NCBI GenBank assembly: GCA_045110285.1
Contig: JBGCGA010000052.1
Span: forward strand, 1-14,255
Direction of reading: 5' to 3'
DNA from: Putridiphycobacter sp045110285
GTDB taxonomy: Bacteria; Bacteroidota; Bacteroidia; Flavobacteriales_D; Crocinitomicaceae
DNA length: 14,255 bases
The translations under genes and the position numbers were made by a program. The notes beneath the pieces were generated by a model. That model did not search any database. It was given only the letters and a program-made list of their open reading frames with translations, and was not told the DNA's origin. Each line of letters opens with the position of its first letter. Position 1 is the stretch's first letter. This document shows, piece after piece, positions 1-6,073 of this stretch.

Positions 1-965
1 GAATACTCCGCGCCTTGGGGGTTCATACGTTTAAACTTTTTTATTTCTTTATCAAAAGCCTTCCTGATGGTCTTACTCCATTTTTTCTTGGACGCTCGTT
101 TTTCAAACTCTTGAATCTCAGCTTCAACTGGGTTGCCGCCCAATTCTTCTTGAATGGTTCGCATTTGCTGATTCAAAAAGTACTCTCTCTGCTGTTTGTC
201 AATGTCAACTTTTACCTTGCTTTGAATTTCATTTTTCATCTTCAGCATTTTCAATTCATGCGAAAGGTGAGTCAACACTTTCTCAATTCTTAAATCGAGA
301 CTATTAATTTCAAGCAAAGCTTGTTTTTGATGCACATCTCCACTTAAATTACTGGAAATGAAATTGGCCATAAAAGTAGGACTTTCAATGTTTTTAATGG
401 CAAAAGCCGCATCTGACGGAATGTTAGGAGAGTCTTTAATGATTTTTAAAGCCATCTCTTTCATGGAGTCCACCAATGCCAAATTTTTGTTTTCGGTAAT
501 GTCAATCTTAACGTCAATTAATCCAGTCACCAAAGCTTTGAAATATGGCTCAGTTTGAATGTAAGACGTGGTTTCGAATCGTTTTTTACCTTGAATGATA
601 ATGGTTGTAGAACCGTCGGGCATTTTCAATTTCTTAATAATCGTCGCTACCGTTCCTATTTGATGTAAGTCTTCCGCTTGTGGCTCTTGTACATCAGGCA
701 TTTTTTGAGCCACAACGCCAATGGTTTTGTCGGCTTTATAAGCGTCTTCAATTAATTTTATGGATTTGTCTCTTCCCACAGTAATTGGAATAACCACTCC
801 AGGAAATAAAACATTATTGCGTAAAGGCAGAATTGGCAACACTTCTGGTATTGCTTCTTTATTCATTGTATCCTCTTCTTCGTCCGAAATTAATGGAACG
901 AATTCTGCGTCTTGGTCAATTATTTGTGCTAAATCTAAAAAGTCTTCGTGCATGAAGTCAGACAT
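1..965 (-). CDS. lon: ATP-dependent protease La (Lon), N-terminal part, cut by window edge
   Basis: This is the first 321 residues of Lon, the cytoplasmic AAA+ serine protease that degrades misfolded and regulatory proteins. After an acidic leader (about residues 1-38) comes the LON substrate-binding domain, opening with PILPLRNNVLFPGVVIPI (residues 44-61), where 'LPLRN..LFPG' is the family hallmark. A helical, coiled-coil-rich segment follows with QQREYFLNQQMRTIQEELG (258-276), another Lon signature, and the frame is still open at base 1 in KRMNPQGAEY. The ATPase and Ser-Lys protease domains lie outside the window. The ATG at 963-965 is chosen; an in-frame ATG at 951-953 is a possible alternative. 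It lies 121 bases downstream of the GlmU-like gene on the same strand, with no convincing terminator between them, so co-transcription is possible. An imperfect -7 element (AAGATTTG, one mismatch, 1012-1019 on this strand) lies upstream. Identification is very secure. Confidence 0.96.
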   Translation of the reverse strand, partial: MSDFMHEDFLDLAQIIDQDAEFVPLISDEEEDTMNKEAIPEVLPILPLRNNVLFPGVVIPITVGRDKSIKLIEDAYKADKTIGVVAQKMPDVQEPQAEDLHQIGTVATIIKKLKMPDGSTTIIIQGKKRFETTSYIQTEPYFKALVTGLIDVKIDITENKNLALVDSMKEMALKIIKDSPNIPSDAAFAIKNIESPTFMANFISSNLSGDVHQKQALLEINSLDLRIEKVLTHLSHELKMLKMKNEIQSKVKVDIDKQQREYFLNQQMRTIQEELGGNPVEAEIQEFEKRASKKKWSKTIRKAFDKEIKKFKRMNPQGAEY

Positions 966-1086
966 ATGTTCAGTTTTTTGTCAGTTTGTCATTTAATCTC
1001 ACGGAGTGGGGCAAATCTTGTCAACTTTAACCTCTTATTCTACTTAAAACCGTGTAAAATTCTCCGAGCCTTTAGTAGTTCAACCT

Positions 1087-2235
1087 TTATGCCAAACTTG
1101 ATGTTTTGAACAAGTGTTCTAAGATTTCTTTTTCAGAATCTGATAAGCTTAGGTTTCTTCTTTTCATCATGTTTTCTGATACTTCAAGTGCTTTATCGAA
1201 CTGAAATTTATCTTTTGGTCCCCATGCGAAAGAAGGGATATATTTTGGAGGGAATTCTGCACCATAAACATTGGCAGAAACGCCAATGGTAGTGGCAGTA
1301 TTTAACATGGTATTAATGCCTGTTTTAGAATGGTCACCCATTAATAAGCCGCAGAATTGTAATGGTGTTTGAACTAACGATTTTGAATTAAAATCATACA
1401 GTTTTATTAAGCCATAGTTATTTTTCAAATTTGATGAATTGGTGTCAGCGCCTAAATTACACCATTCACCAATGAGTGAATTCCCTATAAAGCCATCATG
1501 TCCTTTATTACTGTATGCGTAAAATATACAGTTCGACACTTCGCCGCCAATTTTACATTCTGTTCCTACAGTTGTAGGTCCGTAAATTTTTGCGCCCATT
1601 TTTATTGTGGCATGTTCCCCCAATGCAAAGGGTCCCCTAATCATTGAGCCCTCCATTACTTCTGCGTCTTTCCCAATATATACTGGTCCGCTGCTTGCGT
1701 TGATTATTGTGCATTCAACTTTAGCGCCTTCTTCTATAAAAACTTGCTCAGGATTTAGAACTTGATTAGTAGTAGAAATTGGTTGACTGTTTCTTCCAAT
1801 TGTTAGCAGATGAAAGTCTAAAGCTATGGCCGCCGCATTCTGCTGAAACAAATCCCAAATATTTTCTAACCAAATGGCTTCGGAATCTTCAATTTCAATT
1901 GTTTTACCGGTATTTGTACCTCTGCTAGCCAGCCATTGCCCATTTACAATCAAATTTTCGCCTTGCTGCAAATTCAGTAATGCATTGGCAGAGGTTGAAG
2001 CTGGTTTAAAATTTCCAGCAACTAAAAAATCATAAGATTCAATATTAGGAAATTTACCATTTAGGTATGATTCTGTTTCATAATACAAATTAACTGATTC
2101 TCCTGTTGCGCTAATCAGTTTGCTCCATGTGTCTTGAATGGTTAATATGCCAAACCTTAAATCAGCAATGGGGCGGGTGAGTGCTAAAGGGCAAAAGGCA
2201 GAGTGTTTGGAATTGTCCGTGAACTTAAGAATCAT
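1087..2235 (-). CDS. GlmU-like sugar-phosphate nucleotidyltransferase / acetyltransferase (Bacteroidota-type alternative GlmU)
   Basis: This 382-residue protein matches what is known of the 'alternative bacterial GlmU' family of Bacteroidota, thought to make UDP-GlcNAc for peptidoglycan and LPS from glucosamine-1-phosphate. The N-terminus has LTRPIADLRFGILTI (residues 19-33) rather than the classical LAAGxGTRM pyrophosphorylase loop. This 'R-P-x-A-D-x-R-x-G' pattern is typical of the alternative family. From about residue 165 to 335 the chain shows hexapeptide repeats of a left-handed beta-helix acetyltransferase (for example GPVYIGKDAEVMEGSMIRGP, 183-202). A GlmU-like active-site stretch follows, NKGHDGFIGNSLIGEWCNLG (243-262), with His246 as the likely acetyl-transfer base. 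The length suits this family, which is shorter than classical GlmU (about 455). The start at 2233-2235 lies about 12 bases beyond the T-tract of the rpmE2 terminator. No Shine-Dalgarno is visible. The exact sugar substrate is inferred from the family. Confidence 0.85.
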   Translation of the reverse strand: MILKFTDNSKHSAFCPLALTRPIADLRFGILTIQDTWSKLISATGESVNLYYETESYLNGKFPNIESYDFLVAGNFKPASTSANALLNLQQGENLIVNGQWLASRGTNTGKTIEIEDSEAIWLENIWDLFQQNAAAIALDFHLLTIGRNSQPISTTNQVLNPEQVFIEEGAKVECTIINASSGPVYIGKDAEVMEGSMIRGPFALGEHATIKMGAKIYGPTTVGTECKIGGEVSNCIFYAYSNKGHDGFIGNSLIGEWCNLGADTNSSNLKNNYGLIKLYDFNSKSLVQTPLQFCGLLMGDHSKTGINTMLNTATTIGVSANVYGAEFPPKYIPSFAWGPKDKFQFDKALEVSENMMKRRNLSLSDSEKEILEHLFKTSSLA

Positions 2236-2246
2236 AAAAAAAAGGG

Positions 2247-2275
2247 TAAAAAAAAAGCCTCATAATTGAGGCTTT
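2247..2275 (-). terminator. Intrinsic terminator of rpmE2
   Basis: On the minus strand a perfect 9-bp stem (AAAGCCTCA / TGAGGCTTT, plus-strand positions 2254-2262 and 2267-2275) with a 4-base loop is followed by an uninterrupted T run of about nine bases. It begins 20 bases after the rpmE2 stop codon, so it fits as that gene's terminator. The next gene's ATG begins only about 12 bases past the T run, so the same element may also act as an attenuator for the GlmU-like gene. Confidence 0.85.
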
Positions 2276-2294
2276 ATAAATGTATGAATTTTTT

Positions 2295-2552
2295 TTATTT
2301 CTTAAGATTCTTTCCGTATCTGTTTTTAAATTTATCAATACGCCCTGCAGTATCCACAAATTGTAACTTTCCAGTAAAGAAAGGATGAGATTTATGAGAA
2401 ATATCTAATTTCACCAATGGATACTCGTTACCATCTTCCCATGCGATTGTTTCTTTTGAAGGCGCACAAGAATTACACAAAAATGCATAATCATTTGTCA
2501 TGTCCTTAAAAACAACTTGTCTGTACTCTTCTGGGTGAATTCCTTTTTTCAT
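2295..2552 (-). CDS. rpmE2: 50S ribosomal protein L31 type B
   Basis: This 85-residue protein starts MKKGIHPEEYRQVVFKDM and contains SHPFFTGKLQFVDTAGRIDKF (54-74), both diagnostic of L31. L31 binds the ribosome and bridges the large and small subunits. Length and the extended linker place it in type B (the form without a zinc knuckle), usual in Bacteroidota. Unusually it carries a Cys-x-x-Cys pair (C26, C29), but the second Cys pair of the zinc-binding form is absent, so a complete zinc site is unlikely. A good promoter lies upstream on the same strand and a strong hairpin terminator follows, so the gene appears to be a monocistronic unit. It diverges from the beta-helix lipoprotein gene. Confidence 0.95.
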   Translation of the reverse strand: MKKGIHPEEYRQVVFKDMTNDYAFLCNSCAPSKETIAWEDGNEYPLVKLDISHKSHPFFTGKLQFVDTAGRIDKFKNRYGKNLKK

Positions 2553-2598
2553 TTTAATTCTATATTAATGCTCTTATATTATTTCCGAAATTGGAGTG

Positions 2599-2628
2599 CA
2601 AATGTACTGAATTTATTTTTAAATACAA
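2599..2628 (-). promoter_or_regulatory. Bacteroidota-type promoter of rpmE2
   Basis: Reading the minus strand, TTG (2628-2626) is followed after 19 bases by TACATTTG (2606-2599). This matches the established Bacteroidetes pattern of a -33 TTG and a -7 TAnnTTTG spaced by about 17-23 bases. Transcription would start near 2592, giving a leader of about 40 bases before the rpmE2 ATG. Confidence 0.65.
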
Positions 2629-2670
2629 TTAATATAATCGCAAAATAAAAGTAATTAAATTGCGTATTAG

Positions 2671-2678
2671 TATCTTTG
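2671..2678 (+). promoter_or_regulatory. -7 element upstream of beta-helix lipoprotein gene
   Basis: TATCTTTG matches TAnnTTTG exactly and ends 12 bases before the ATG at 2691, implying a leader of only about 6 bases. No matching -33 TTG is seen at the expected distance, but the upstream DNA is strongly AT-rich. If correct, it excludes the in-frame TTG at 2676, which lies within the element, as the start codon. Confidence 0.5.
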
Positions 2679-2690
2679 AGGCGCAATATT

Positions 2691-4082
2691 ATGAAATTTA
2701 TACTGTTTTTATCATCCTCTCTTTTGATTTTATTGGCGATAGGCTGCAAAAAACCATTGGCCTATTCAAAAGAGAATCTTAATTTCTCTAACGATACAGT
2801 TATTTTCGATACAGTATTTACAACAATAGGTTCAACAACAAAACAACTTAAATTATACAATAACAATAGCCTTAGAATAAAAATTGAAGAAGTTGAATTA
2901 ATGGGTGGTCAAAATTCTCCGTTTAATATCAATTTGGATGGCGTAGCTGGTAAGAATTTTGAAGACATTGATTTGCCGAAGGACGACTCTCTGTTTATGT
3001 TTGTTGAAGTTAAATTATCGGTAAACGACGGAAATTTACCTTTGGTGGTAGAAGATTCAATCCGTTTTAGAACAAATGGAACAGATCAATATGTGAAATT
3101 AGTGGTTTGGGGTCAAGATGCATATTTTCATGTAAACGAAATTGTAAGCGACAATGAACCATGGCAAAACGATAAACCTCATGTGATTTACGGTCTAGCA
3201 GCAGTTGGTTTCCCGGGAGTCGACTCTAATTTAACACTAAATATTCCAGCTGGCACTCAAGTTTACGCACACAAGTCTTCATTTTTATTTGTTTACAAAA
3301 GCAGTTTGAACGTAAATGGATCACTCGGAAACGAAGTAGAATTTAGGCACGATAGATTGGAGCAGTTTTATGACGATAAGCCAGGTCAGTGGGGCGGAAT
3401 ATTCTTGTCGCAGGCGCAAAACTCAACCATCAGTCACGCTATTATCCGAAACGCTGAAATAGGCCTGAGGGCCGACACAACTATGGGGGGGTTAACTTTA
3501 GCTGTGAAAAATACAGTTGTTAATAACAGTCAGTTTTATAATTTATGGCTCAATTCTGGACCAATTGCAACATTCGAAAATACAATTTTTGGAAATGCAG
3601 GTATTATATCCGCCTATTTATTTGCAGGCGGTGAAGCTCAATTTAAACATTGTAATTTTGTGAACTATTGGACAGGGTCCAGAAGCGGACCTGCTTTTGC
3701 TATTAAAAACTACTTTGTGGTTGATGATATTGCCTATGTCAGACCTGTTACAAATACTATATTTGATAATTGTATCATGTATGGCAATGGAGCAAACGAA
3801 ATTGTGGTTGACACATTAATAGAAAGCCCCGTAACTTTTGATGTTTTATTTAGGAATTGCTTGATGGAAAGAGAAGAGGATGAAATTTACGAATACAGTA
3901 ATTATATAGATGTCATCTGGAGACAAAATCCACTTTTCAAAAATACTTCTGAAAACGATTTTAAATTTGATGACGGATCACCGCTTGACAATGCAGGTAA
4001 TAGTTTTTCAGGTTTAAATTTAGATATTGAAGGAAATAACAGAAGTGCTAGTACCCCAGATATTGGTGCTTATGAAAACTAG
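2691..4082 (+). CDS. Lipoprotein with right-handed parallel beta-helix
   Basis: Predicted 463-residue envelope lipoprotein. The N-terminus MKFILFLSSSLLILLAIGC is a signal peptide with lipobox LAIGC (lipidated Cys19). After the anchor comes an N-terminal beta-rich region (about 25-150). From about residue 170 to 410 there are repeated short strands with Asn/Gly turns, such as NTIFDNCIMYGNG and SHAIIRNAEIG, typical of right-handed parallel beta-helix (pectate-lyase-like) proteins. The C-terminus ends in PDIGAYE, preceded by Asp-Gly-Asn-Arg-like residues, a motif that closes many such secreted proteins (the 'choice-of-anchor' beta-helix group). No catalytic residues can be assigned, so the ligand is unknown. 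The ATG at 2691 is preferred over the in-frame TTG at 2676 because the latter lies in the promoter element. The stop codon overlaps that of the convergent gene. A run of seven G (3485-3491) lies inside the reading frame. Confidence 0.85.
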   Translation: MKFILFLSSSLLILLAIGCKKPLAYSKENLNFSNDTVIFDTVFTTIGSTTKQLKLYNNNSLRIKIEEVELMGGQNSPFNINLDGVAGKNFEDIDLPKDDSLFMFVEVKLSVNDGNLPLVVEDSIRFRTNGTDQYVKLVVWGQDAYFHVNEIVSDNEPWQNDKPHVIYGLAAVGFPGVDSNLTLNIPAGTQVYAHKSSFLFVYKSSLNVNGSLGNEVEFRHDRLEQFYDDKPGQWGGIFLSQAQNSTISHAIIRNAEIGLRADTTMGGLTLAVKNTVVNNSQFYNLWLNSGPIATFENTIFGNAGIISAYLFAGGEAQFKHCNFVNYWTGSRSGPAFAIKNYFVVDDIAYVRPVTNTIFDNCIMYGNGANEIVVDTLIESPVTFDVLFRNCLMEREEDEIYEYSNYIDVIWRQNPLFKNTSENDFKFDDGSPLDNAGNSFSGLNLDIEGNNRSASTPDIGAYEN

Positions 4083-4417
4083 TTAACAACTACAGTTGTT
4101 GAATCAGAAGCTGAATCACCTAGAAAAGAAAAGTTATTAAACACTATTAATTTAACTTTGTAAGTCCCGGGAACACTCATTGCTCTTGTGAAAACTCGGT
4201 CGTTCCACATCAATCCATTCTCTGTTGACGAATCGGGTCCTGTAATTTCCCAAATATAGCTCAATTCGTTTTCCGAGCACGAAGTAAACGTGATACTATC
4301 TCCTGCAGAAACTGACGATTTGTCGGTTTCAATACATGGAATTGGTTCTTTCACTTTCTTACAAGATATTACTAGAGCGAATAAAGATAAGATGACTAAA
4401 GAAGAAACTAGTTTCAT
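4079..4417 (-). CDS. Small lipoprotein with PKD-like domain
   Basis: 112-residue predicted lipoprotein: signal peptide MKLVSSLVILSLFALVISC with lipobox (Cys19) followed by a Lys-rich linker. The rest resembles one PKD/Ig-like beta-sandwich: SVSAGDSITFTSCSENELSY (35-54) then WEITGPDSS, and PGTYKVKLIVFN (88-99), the 'PGTYxVxLxVxN' strand pattern typical of PKD domains. A PKD domain usually mediates protein-protein or protein-carbohydrate contact at the cell surface, and no enzymatic role is suggested. A good -7 promoter element lies upstream at 4446-4453. The gene converges on the beta-helix lipoprotein gene with overlapping stop codons, so neither has a terminator in intergenic space. Specific function unknown. 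Confidence 0.82.
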   Translation of the reverse strand: MKLVSSLVILSLFALVISCKKVKEPIPCIETDKSSVSAGDSITFTSCSENELSYIWEITGPDSSTENGLMWNDRVFTRAMSVPGTYKVKLIVFNNFSFLGDSASDSTTVVVN

Positions 4418-4445
4418 AGGTTGATTTCAATAATTTCAATAGATG

Positions 4446-4453
4446 CAAAAGTA
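4446..4453 (-). promoter_or_regulatory. -7 element of the small PKD-like lipoprotein gene
   Basis: Reading the minus strand, TACTTTTG matches TAnnTTTG exactly. The expected start of transcription is near 4439, leaving a leader of about 22 bases before the ATG at 4417. No well-spaced -33 TTG is seen. Confidence 0.5.
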
Positions 4454-4502
4454 ATAAATAAATCAATAACGAAATACCACAATTTTTAAGCCCTCAGGTC
4501 AA

Positions 4503-4536
4503 CCATGGTATTGGTAGCAATAATGGCTCTTTTTTT
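4503..4536 (+). terminator. Possible plus-strand terminator hairpin
   Basis: CCAT (4503-4506) pairs with ATGG (4523-4526) and ATTG (4510-4513) with CAAT (4518-4521) around a GTAG loop, followed by a seven-T run at 4530-4536. The stem is interrupted by an internal loop, so strength is moderate. It could end transcripts of the beta-helix gene that read through the antisense small lipoprotein gene, or insulate the sigma-factor operon. Confidence 0.4.
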
Positions 4537-4538
4537 GC

Positions 4539-4580
4539 GTTACTAAAAAAGTATGTAACCTTTTTTAGTACAAAGGTTAT
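4539..4580 (+). promoter_or_regulatory. Overlapping inverted repeats upstream of the sigma-factor gene; possible ECF-type promoter/operator
   Basis: Two perfect inverted repeats share sequence. TACTAAAAAAG (4541-4551) pairs with CTTTTTTAGTA (4560-4570), and TAACCTTT (4556-4563) pairs with AAAGGTTA (4572-4579). A shorter GTTAC/GTAAC pair (4539-4543, 4555-4559) overlaps both. The TGTAACC at 4554-4560 followed about 15 bases later by GGTTATG resembles the AAC-containing -35 and the -10 of ECF promoters, so autoregulation by the downstream sigma factor is plausible. This is inference. No TAnnTTTG element is present here on the plus strand. Confidence 0.45.
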
Positions 4581-4622
4581 GTATGTGCAAAGAAAAAAAA
4601 CCAAAACCAAAACAAGAAAATT

Positions 4623-5204
4623 ATGTCAATTAATCCGCTTTACCATCATACTGAGGAAAAACTCCAGTCGGAGCTTCAGTTGGTTAAGGCCGCGCAGAGT
4701 GACCCAAAACGGTTTGCGCCGCTTTACGACAAGTATTACGAACAAATATTCAGGTATATATACCAAAGAATGGATGATCAAGATTTAGCCTTTGATGTCA
4801 CTAGTCAAGTCTTTTTGAAGGCCTTAAACAATATTGAACGCTATGAATATAGAGGTGTTCCTTTTTCTTCATGGTTATACAGAATCGCTAAAAGCGAAGT
4901 GTATCAGTCGTTCAGAGATAAAAAAGCCAAAAGAACAGTGAATGTTGATACTGTACATTTGGAAGGTTTTATCGAAAATTGGGAGGAAGATACAACGGAG
5001 GAGAATAGAAAAATTCTACTGAGTATCATTAGTTCATTAAAAGAAGAAGAAGTACAGTTAGTTGAAATGCGATACTTTGAAAAAAGATCGTACCGAGAAA
5101 TTGGTGAAATTTTAGACTTAACTGAAAATAATGCAAAGGTGAAAACACACCGCGTATTGAATAAAATGAAAAAAACATATAGAAAAGCATATGGACAATC
5201 ATAA
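4623..5204 (+). CDS. ECF-type RNA polymerase sigma factor (sigma-70 family)
   Basis: 193-residue sigma factor with only regions 2 and 4. Region 2 spans about residues 31-101: FAPLYDKYYEQIFRYIYQRM, then a DLAFDVTSQVFLKAL core-binding helix and FSSWLYRIAKSEVYQSFRDK for -10 recognition. Region 4 spans about 128-188: LKEEEVQLVEMRYFEKRSYR followed by the helix-turn-helix IGEILDLTENNAKVKTHRVL that would bind the -35. It therefore redirects RNA polymerase to a specific promoter set, probably including its own, since overlapping inverted repeats and a TGTAACC box lie upstream. The leader is A-rich without a Shine-Dalgarno. The last 14 bases overlap the start of the next gene, whose product is membrane-anchored and is the likely partner or anti-sigma factor. 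The regulon is unknown. Confidence 0.92.
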   Translation: MSINPLYHHTEEKLQSELQLVKAAQSDPKRFAPLYDKYYEQIFRYIYQRMDDQDLAFDVTSQVFLKALNNIERYEYRGVPFSSWLYRIAKSEVYQSFRDKKAKRTVNVDTVHLEGFIENWEEDTTEENRKILLSIISSLKEEEVQLVEMRYFEKRSYREIGEILDLTENNAKVKTHRVLNKMKKTYRKAYGQS

Positions 5205-6000
5205 TGTAAGAAGAGATCGCCCTAGATTATCTTCCAATGAAATTGCACAGCACAAAGATTTTGATAGTGTTTTAAACGATTATCAAATCATGAAGAAACC
5301 ATTTTACAAAAACCCATGGTTTTTTGGGGTAACAGGAGTGGCTTCCGTCAGTTTGCTGATTGGTGCAAATTATAGTTTTACTGACAGCCCAGCGGAAAGT
5401 TATCCGCTGGCTGCCAAAACTACCGAAAGTGCGCCTCCAAAAGATGAAAGCAAAACCATTTATTTGGCCAGCCTTGAATCTGCCGAAGTACAGGACGGCC
5501 CAGAAAATCCAGTGAAAACAAAATTAATTCCACTAAAAAAAAAGGAAATACATGATAACACTTCTACTTTAAAAAATAAATCTTTTAACCAATCTGAAAT
5601 TGTAAACACTGAAACATCAATAGAGATCAGTGCGGATTCAAAAACGAAAAAACATAAACCTGTTATTGCTGAAGACCATAGTCAAGCAAATTCAGCCCTG
5701 CAAAATCATCCAAAAATTAACGGAAAAATTGGTGGGATGCTAAAAACAGGGTCTGTTAACACAAGCACTGTTATACTGACGGACTCAAAAATTCCGATTT
5801 CAGGTTTTGAAATGCACATAGCCACAGAGTTTGGTTTCAAGGTATTTCGCTCTAAATCGAATCGGTTGAGTAGTGAAATGGTAGCGGCTATTCAGTCGGC
5901 TCAATCAAACACCGAAGTCTATTTTGAAGGCATATCTGGCGATATTGGTGCAAGCCGACCTTTGAGGTTGTCGCCACTTAAATTCACATTAACAAAATGA
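5191..6000 (+). CDS. Single-pass membrane protein, putative anti-sigma partner with GldM-like C-terminal domain
   Basis: 269-residue protein whose ATG lies within the sigma-factor gene (14-base overlap), indicating translational coupling. The cytoplasmic N-terminus (1-41; MDNHNVRRDRPRLSSNEIAQ) is short and could contact the sigma factor. It shows no zinc-binding anti-sigma His-Cys motif. A transmembrane helix lies at about 43-60 (PWFFGVTGVASVSLLIGA). A long low-complexity Lys/Ser/Thr-rich periplasmic linker (62-175) leads to a folded C-terminal domain (about 177-269). That domain contains ISGFEMHIATEFGFKVFR, a 'LSSEMVAAIQSA' helix and TEVYFEGISGDIGASRPLRL. The pattern 'F.V...S.R.S.EM...I.....VYFE.I...G...R.L.P..F.L' resembles the last periplasmic domain of GldM, the gliding/T9SS motor subunit. 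The GldM similarity is by eye and needs a profile search. A run of nine A occurs at 5535-5543. Anti-sigma function is inferred from position and topology only. Confidence 0.75.
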   Translation: MDNHNVRRDRPRLSSNEIAQHKDFDSVLNDYQIMKKPFYKNPWFFGVTGVASVSLLIGANYSFTDSPAESYPLAAKTTESAPPKDESKTIYLASLESAEVQDGPENPVKTKLIPLKKKEIHDNTSTLKNKSFNQSEIVNTETSIEISADSKTKKHKPVIAEDHSQANSALQNHPKINGKIGGMLKTGSVNTSTVILTDSKIPISGFEMHIATEFGFKVFRSKSNRLSSEMVAAIQSAQSNTEVYFEGISGDIGASRPLRLSPLKFTLTK

Positions 6001-6034
6001 AGATTTAAAATAGGTTAATTTCATATCATTTTCA

Positions 6035-6073
6035 AAACGCATTTTTAACTTTGTAGTATAAATGCGTTTTTTT
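6035..6073 (+). terminator. Intrinsic terminator of the sigma-factor operon, overlapping the pyrD leader
   Basis: AAACGCATTT (6035-6044) and AAATGCGTTT (6060-6069) form a 10-bp perfect stem around a 15-base loop, followed by T through 6073 (seven T from 6067). It lies 35 bases past the stop of the GldM-like gene. The right arm and T run directly precede the pyrD ATG at 6074, and the loop contains a -7 promoter element. Confidence 0.7.
6046..6053 (+). promoter_or_regulatory. -7 element of pyrD, inside the terminator loop
   Basis: TAACTTTG matches TAnnTTTG exactly. Transcription would begin near 6059-6060, so the pyrD mRNA would contain only the right arm of the hairpin and could not form it. 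No clear -33 TTG is seen 17-23 bases upstream. The position supports the ATG at 6074 as the pyrD start. Confidence 0.5.

Noticed and set aside
15..996. Several plus-strand open frames (15-293, 358-558, 760-996)
   Set aside because: They are antisense to lon, whose minus-strand frame is conserved and continuous, and their products show no recognisable features.
1012..1019. AAGATTTG on the minus strand as the lon promoter
   Set aside because: One mismatch to TAnnTTTG in the important first base and no -33 TTG at the right distance; mentioned in the lon entry but not called as a promoter.
2676..2690. TTG start for the beta-helix lipoprotein
   Set aside because: It overlaps an exact -7 promoter element, would put Arg-Arg-Asn before an already complete signal peptide, and the ATG at 2691 is a better start.
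4579..4788. Plus-strand frame of 69 codons overlapping the sigma-factor start
   Set aside because: It is a shifted-frame shadow of the sigma-factor gene, Lys/Arg-rich because of the A-rich leader, and conflicts with a well-supported gene.
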